Positions 31,801 to 38,861 of a stretch of DNA of 64,000 nt are shown in pieces. The notes below the pieces were generated by a model that was not told the DNA's origin, ran no database searches, and was given only the letters and a program-made list of their open reading frames with translations. The translations under genes were made by a program, and so were the position numbers. How positions within the stretch are numbered: the first letter of the stretch is position 1; each line of letters starts with the position of its first letter. Source of the stretch: Enchytraeus crypticus (taxonomy: Eukaryota; Annelida; Clitellata; Enchytraeida; Enchytraeidae); the NCBI GenBank assembly GCA_905160935.1, contig CAJHZI010000417.1:1095501-1159500 (forward strand), in the 5' to 3' direction.

Positions 31801-34800
31801 GAAGTCTACCGAGTCCTTCACTGAGCCTCCTTCTACGTCACCACTACAAACATACACATACATACATACAGACATACACACATACAAACATAGACATACA
31901 CATACATACATAAAAGTATGAAGTTGAGCTGTATGAAGTTCAACGAGTCCTTCACTGAGCCTCATTCTACGTCACCGCTACACACATACATACACACTCA
32001 TACACATATATACACACGTACATACACACAGACATACACAGACATACACACAGATATACACACATACATACACACAGACATACACATAGACATACACAGG
32101 CATACACACACATACACACATACATGTATATACACATACATAAACACCGACATACACATATATACACATACATACACATACACATACTTACACACAGACA
32201 TGCACACAGACATACACATACTTACACACACACACATGCACATGACATGTACACAATATATAGACATACTAGTATAAGGTGGAGCTGTATGAAGTAAAAT
32301 TGAGCTGTATGAAGTATGAAGCTAGTCTGTGTGAAGTACAAAGTTAAACTGTATAAAGTAAAAAAACGACAGTTCAAAGGTTCACTAAACACATTACACA
32401 CTTCAATACAAAGTCTACTTTCAAAACCAAACAGCATTGAAGCACCACAACAAGCCAATCCTACCACAAAATCCTGTCTAGCTTTCCTTTGTGTAGCTAT
32501 CAGCAAGGAAAAAGTATTAGTTCTGAGGTGATTCTTCCAAAAACATCTCAAGCTTTTGCTTTGTCTCTTCTCAGAACACTTGCACATGGTTTCTATAGTG
32601 GTCAGGATACAAGACTGGGACAAAATAATCGTATTAATTATAATTCATTAATATACATATTTCTCAGTTACAGCACGTGCATCCGCAAAATTATAAGATT
32701 TAACATGTGGCATAAATGTAGGCGTGTGCATATGTGTGCGTGTGTGTGTTGGTGCAAAGTTGCTGTAGGCATAATTACACCATGCTTTTTGCGTGTGTAT
32801 GGGTATGTATCTATGATTATATACAAATTAACTGTAAGCATTACTGGCATTATGAGTTACATGAGTGTAAGATATGTGCATAATAAGATATTAACATAAT
32901 ATGAGAATAAGTAAGTTTATGGTAGGGAGCACGCTTACCTGCTGACCATCTTATTAAGTCCAGCGATGGCTCTTGGAGCGGCATGAGAGGCAACCGTTTC
33001 TCCACTATACAGAAACATGACAATCCTGAGCTTACTGAGTTCATAACAACTAGGTTGTCACAGCCAAGTATGTAGCATGTTTGCCCCAAAAAGGAAAGAT
33101 CGCTGATTTAATCCTAATTTAACAGTCTTTGACAGTATTACAGTAGTAATGATCGAGATAACGAAACAGAAGCTGTAGACTTTGATTTCATTCTCAAATT
33201 TGAAAACAATTACAATTGATATTATCAGCGACATTATTTAAGCAACTAGATCATACAAGCATCAGCAAACACATCTACAAGAAAGTGCATAATAAGAAAG
33301 ACTACAAAATAAAATTTTAAGGCTCATTTTTCTCAGTGAAGATGTCACTGAAATAAAAAAAAGTTACTCCACGAAATAGAAAATCTACATAAAAATGGCA
33401 AAAAATGAAGACACAAAATAGCTGAGAGTTAAAATCATATCCGCCTATTTTATAAGTGCCTAGGCCTAGAAATTTCTATGAAATGTTCTAAAGAAAAGAA
33501 GGTCTATTCGTATCTTGACCCTAGTTAATCACAGTAAGATTCCTGACCGCAGATCAGTATCTGTCGGTTCAAATCCTGGGCTTGTCCATCACTGTTATCA
33601 ATTTTGAGAGATCAATCTGACGTTAACATCGGCTTTACAGCTTTTTAAACTCGGATTCACGGGAAGATGATGATGATGATTACAATTACGATGATAGGGG
33701 TGATCCATGATAACATCTAGCACTATGACTAAATTTCACATGATATCGTGATCCATGACAACATCGAGCACTAACCTAAGATCATCCTCAGCGTCAGGCA
33801 GAACGTTCTTGGTGCACTGGAGGAGGTAGTTCCTGAGGAAGAGACCTCTGAGTGGGTGCTGCACCCCTCTACACATCTCCACCAGGTCCTTCAGGATGTC
33901 CTTCCTAGACAGCTCATTGGACTTTATATACACCACGCCCACCGTGATCAGCAGATACCTTCCATCAATCAATCAATCAATCAATCAATTAACTAGGCTT
34001 TATATACACCACGCCCACCGTGATCAGCATATACTTCCATCAATCAATCAATCAATCAATCAATCAATTAACTAGGCTTTATATACACCACGCCCACAGT
34101 GATCAACAGATACCTTACAGCAATCATATAGATTTAAAATTTTAATGAAATTGGTTCACCGGTTTTGAAGTTACGACGATTTTGGTGACCCCACCGTTGG
34201 TCAAATTTTGTACGAAAATCAAAATGTGTCTAAAATTTTCTCAACTTTGAAGGGCCACATCTCTGTTAGTTCTTATCCAATGTGCAAGAATCTTTGTCAA
34301 TATACTATAAGATGGGTAAGTTTACATGGCTATTGCTATATGTTCTGATAGAGTTAAGAAATGAATATTTTTACAGTAAGTTAGTAAAATATAGACTTGT
34401 AAATAACAACAGTTTGAAGGTTGTGGTCAACTGCTTACATGTCTAACCATGGCCTTGAAATTGTCCAAAAATTGGATGGTGATTCAATTTTTTTAAAGTT
34501 TAAGCTAGTGGTTTTCTAAATCCAAGCTGCTTCTGAAGGCGACGAGTGTTTTATATTATTGAGATATGTCCATATTATTAAACTAAATGGGTTGCAGTAA
34601 TATGGCTGGTCAATTTTGAGAATTATCAGGACTCAAAGTTGGCTTTTCAAAAAATTTTACTTTTGCAAAACATAAAGTTTGAGCTGCTGTAGCAGCCAAG
34701 ATATACATGCCACATGAATTCTGAATGCTTTTTCTGAATCTACGCATCAAATATAGTATTGTTGGGAAGTTTCATATAGATAGGACCATAAATAGCCAAA

Positions 34801-37800
34801 TTATAGCTGTTCAAAATACAGAAAAAATATGCATTTTATTTTTAGAGCCGAAATGGATCTACAGTGGGGTCGAAATGACTGCCATAACTCTCCAACCGGT
34901 CAACCGACTGATTTGAAATTTTTAATCTAGCCTAGAGACATATTTTTCTCTACGCTGTTAAAATATAGTTTAAATCTGTAAGGGTCAACTTGGAAGATTA
35001 TCAAATTTGAACCAGTTGACATGGAACGACACCATGGCACGTTTTTCTATTAATTTTCTATCATTTTAACAAATTTTGAACAATCTTTTTCCGTTTTACT
35101 CGATGGAGAAGTTAGACTTTCTACAGGCATCTGAAGCGCTTCAGATAGGACTTTCTTTAGCGGTACGTCCTCCAGGCCTTCGTTTATCTTGGCTGCTACA
35201 GCAGCTCGAACTTCATGTTTTGCAAAAGTAAAAATTTTTGAAAAGCCAACTTTGAGTCCTGATAATTCTCAAAATTGACCAACCACATTACTGCAAGCCA
35301 TTTAGTTGAATAATATGGACATATCTCAATAATATAAAACACTCGTCGCCTTCAGTAGCAGCTTGGATTTAGAAAACCACTAGCTTAAACTTTAAAGAAA
35401 TTGAATCATTATCCAATTATTGGACAACTTTAAGGCCATGGTAGACATGTAGGCAGTTGACCACAACCTTCAAACTGCTGCTATTTACAGGTCTATATGT
35501 TACTACTTACTGTAAAAATATTTATTTCTTAACTCTATCAGAACATATAGAAATAGGCATGTAAACTTACCCATCGAAGGTCGTTTTTACACAAAAAATT
35601 AAAATGCTTATTATTTTTCGCTACTTTAAAATGCTATATCTCGGCTGTTTATGGTCCTATCTATATGAAATTAATCCAAAATACTATCTATTTTGCATAG
35701 ATTCGGAATATGCACTCATAATTCATGTGGCATGTAGATCTTGGCAGCTGCAACAGCTCAAACTTTATGTTTCATTAAGTTTTGATAAGTTTGAAATTTA
35801 CGAAAACTTTGAAACCCGTTCATTCTAAATATTTACAAAGCAGATGCAAAAAATCCATTAAGTTTTTTAATTTGGACGTTTTAATAATATAAAACACTTA
35901 TGAACTTCAAAAACAGCTAGAAGATGGCACACCATCAGCTGGCATCAACGAATGACATTTTCAACATATTAAAAAAATTGCGAAAAGTAGGGTTAGTATG
36001 TGTGACCATATCTATACTTTAGAAGCAAGGTGAGAAGCTAATTTTTTTACAGGATGTTGCTAACATACTAACCTATAAATGGCATAAGTTTGAAGGATCT
36101 ATGCAACTGTCAACATGGATAGTTCGGTGGGTGAAGTTAGGTAAAAATCGGGTTTGGATAAATTTTCTTTCAACTTTGAGGTACTCGTATGAAAATTCTA
36201 ATCACTTTATAAAACTGCCAAGTGTCTCATTTCACAAAGCTATATACATAGTATCAGAATATATACTTAATCTACAGATGTTCCACACATTATGAGATTT
36301 ATAGCATCCCAAAGTCACACTTTTTGAAAATGTGACCTTCATTTTTGGTCAAGTTTGGATCGCTATAGCAACCAGATATATGTGTAACATGAATTTTGAC
36401 TTCATATTCTGCATCTACGCCACAAATATAGTATACTGGCAAAGATTCTTGCACATTGGATAAGAACTTACAGAGACGAGGCCCTTCAAAGTTGAGAAGA
36501 TTTTAGACACATTTTGATTTTTGTACAAAATTCGACCAACGGTGGGGTCACCAAAATCTTCAAAACTTCAAACCCGGTGAACCAATTTCATTAAAATTTT
36601 AAATCTAGCCTAGAGACTTATTTTACCTCACATGATGTAAATTTCAAGTAAATCTGAGATGGTCACCTGGGAAGATGTTCAGAATTTGAACCAGTTGACA
36701 TGGAATGACCCATATGTCCTTCAATATAGTGTCCTTCAATATAATTTCATATGTACTTCAATATAATGTCCTTCAATATAATGTCCTCGCAGTAATTTGC
36801 AGTTATCCTCTAATACGAGTCACTAATCATTCAACCAATCACCTGTTTCATACAATTGTAAGTATTTCTTCAACAGCTGAATGTTATAAGCACGGCTCCT
36901 GCACTGATCAGCACCCGGTTGATTCCATGAATTATACCTTTTACTAAAGAAACAGTTGCAATTATTGAACTACTATATCGATCCCTGAATATTTTACGTA
37001 CAGCATAAAATGATATAAAATCGTATTTATATAAAATCCTTTGTTATATGTTATTCTATTCTAATAGAATAAAATATAACAAACGATCTCATATAATATA
37101 AGATTTCTTATAGTATAACAAAGGATTTTATATAAATACAATTTTTTATAATTTTATGCTGTATATGACTCCTAAGATAAAAGAAATTTTCCGGCTGAAG
37201 CCACTGGCATGGCTTCAGATTACCAACCAAGAATCAGTATGTGTGGGGTTCAAATATTGGGCACTTCCATCACTGATATCACTTTTGAGAGATGAAACTG
37301 ATGGGTATTATCGACTTTACAACTTCTTACAGCCTTTTGTAAAATATTGGAAATGTCGTCTATAATTCTTTTACAAAATGAAATGCTGCAATGCTGGCGA
37401 AATCGCAGAAATAATAAATGCTAGAAACCCATATTCACTTTTAGTCTACAAAATAACTATGAATTAATATCCTAGAATGAACAATGACTCACAGACGTGG
37501 CACGATGTTTCCAGCGTACTGAACGAGTTCATAGAGGTCAGCGACCTTACGACCTTTAGAGAATTCTTCCAGCAGGTAAATCTCCAGGTGCCGCAGTTCA
37601 TCAGATATAGCCATATCTGTGTGATCCAGTGTCAAGTTAAGTTAGTAGACAATAATCATAAGCATTTAGGTAATGTTGAAAAAATTATACTACTTATTAA
37701 TTTTACTTTTAAAATAACATCTATTTAACAAAGTAATAGTATCTGTATTTGTTATTAACAAAATCTACAATAGTAATTATAATAGTAGCAACAATAATAA

Positions 37801-38826
37801 TAATAATAATAAAAATAATAAAAATAATAATAATAATAATAACCTTTAATAATAACAATAATAATAATAATAATAATAATCTTTAATAATAACATTAATA
37901 ATAATAATAATAATACTTATATATAATTATACTACTCTCTCTCCCTCTCTCTCTCTCTCTCTCAGCTCAGATCTAAGGTAAATCTGCATAATCAGAGTCT
38001 TCTTTCATTCTATAATGTGAATTTTTCATTTCATTTTCATTCCATAAATATATTCCATAGATCAACAAGTTAATAATTGGCAAAAGGCTATGCCTTATCC
38101 GTACCTAATACAGCCAACAGATTCAAAAAATATGGTTCTGAGGTGGTTTCACGTTGTTCCTCAGTTCTTGCTAAGTTGCCTTTTACGATGTGTAATATGT
38201 GTATATAAGTAATCAATTCTTCAATGTCTAAATAATAATAGCAATAATAATAATAAGAATATAAATAAAGTACGCAAAATCATAGTATTAGTTATCATAA
38301 GAGCAATAATAATAATAACATTTATGGTTTAGTTTCCATTCAATCGACCAAACAAAGTTGGCTCCAGCAAAACTTTAAAAAAATGATTCTTGCTATAAAT
38401 TTACAGCAGTAGTTTGAATTAAATTCAACAAATAATAACAATAATATAATAATCCTCAATACACCACACAGATTTACGCTAAAATGACCTCAGAACACAG
38501 AGTAACCCCGATAAAGATATCAGCGTTGAAAGGATACAGAGCTCATAGTAACTCTTAGGAGAGAGGAGAGAGGTCCTCAGCTCACTCAGCATGTTTGAGG
38601 CGTGCTTCAACCCATCCATCAGCTTACCCTTGTCCTGTCAACAGATAACAGACAAAACAGTCTGTCGTAAGAAGAGTGAAGGAAACTTGTGTACATTTTG
38701 TTTAGGACCTTACTTCTCCTCAGCACATTTCTTTTGCAGATTGGTCTGGGTGAATTGATCTGCAGTGATGTATGCTGTGGGGACGTCCCTGACATCATCC
38801 CTGGATGAGGGAATGGACGTTAAACC

Positions 38827-38861
<35 letters not shown>

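Noticed and set aside
31918-32277. His/Thr-rich plus frame and Cys/Val-rich minus frames
   Set aside because: Translations of the CACATA microsatellite beside VPS35 exon 6.
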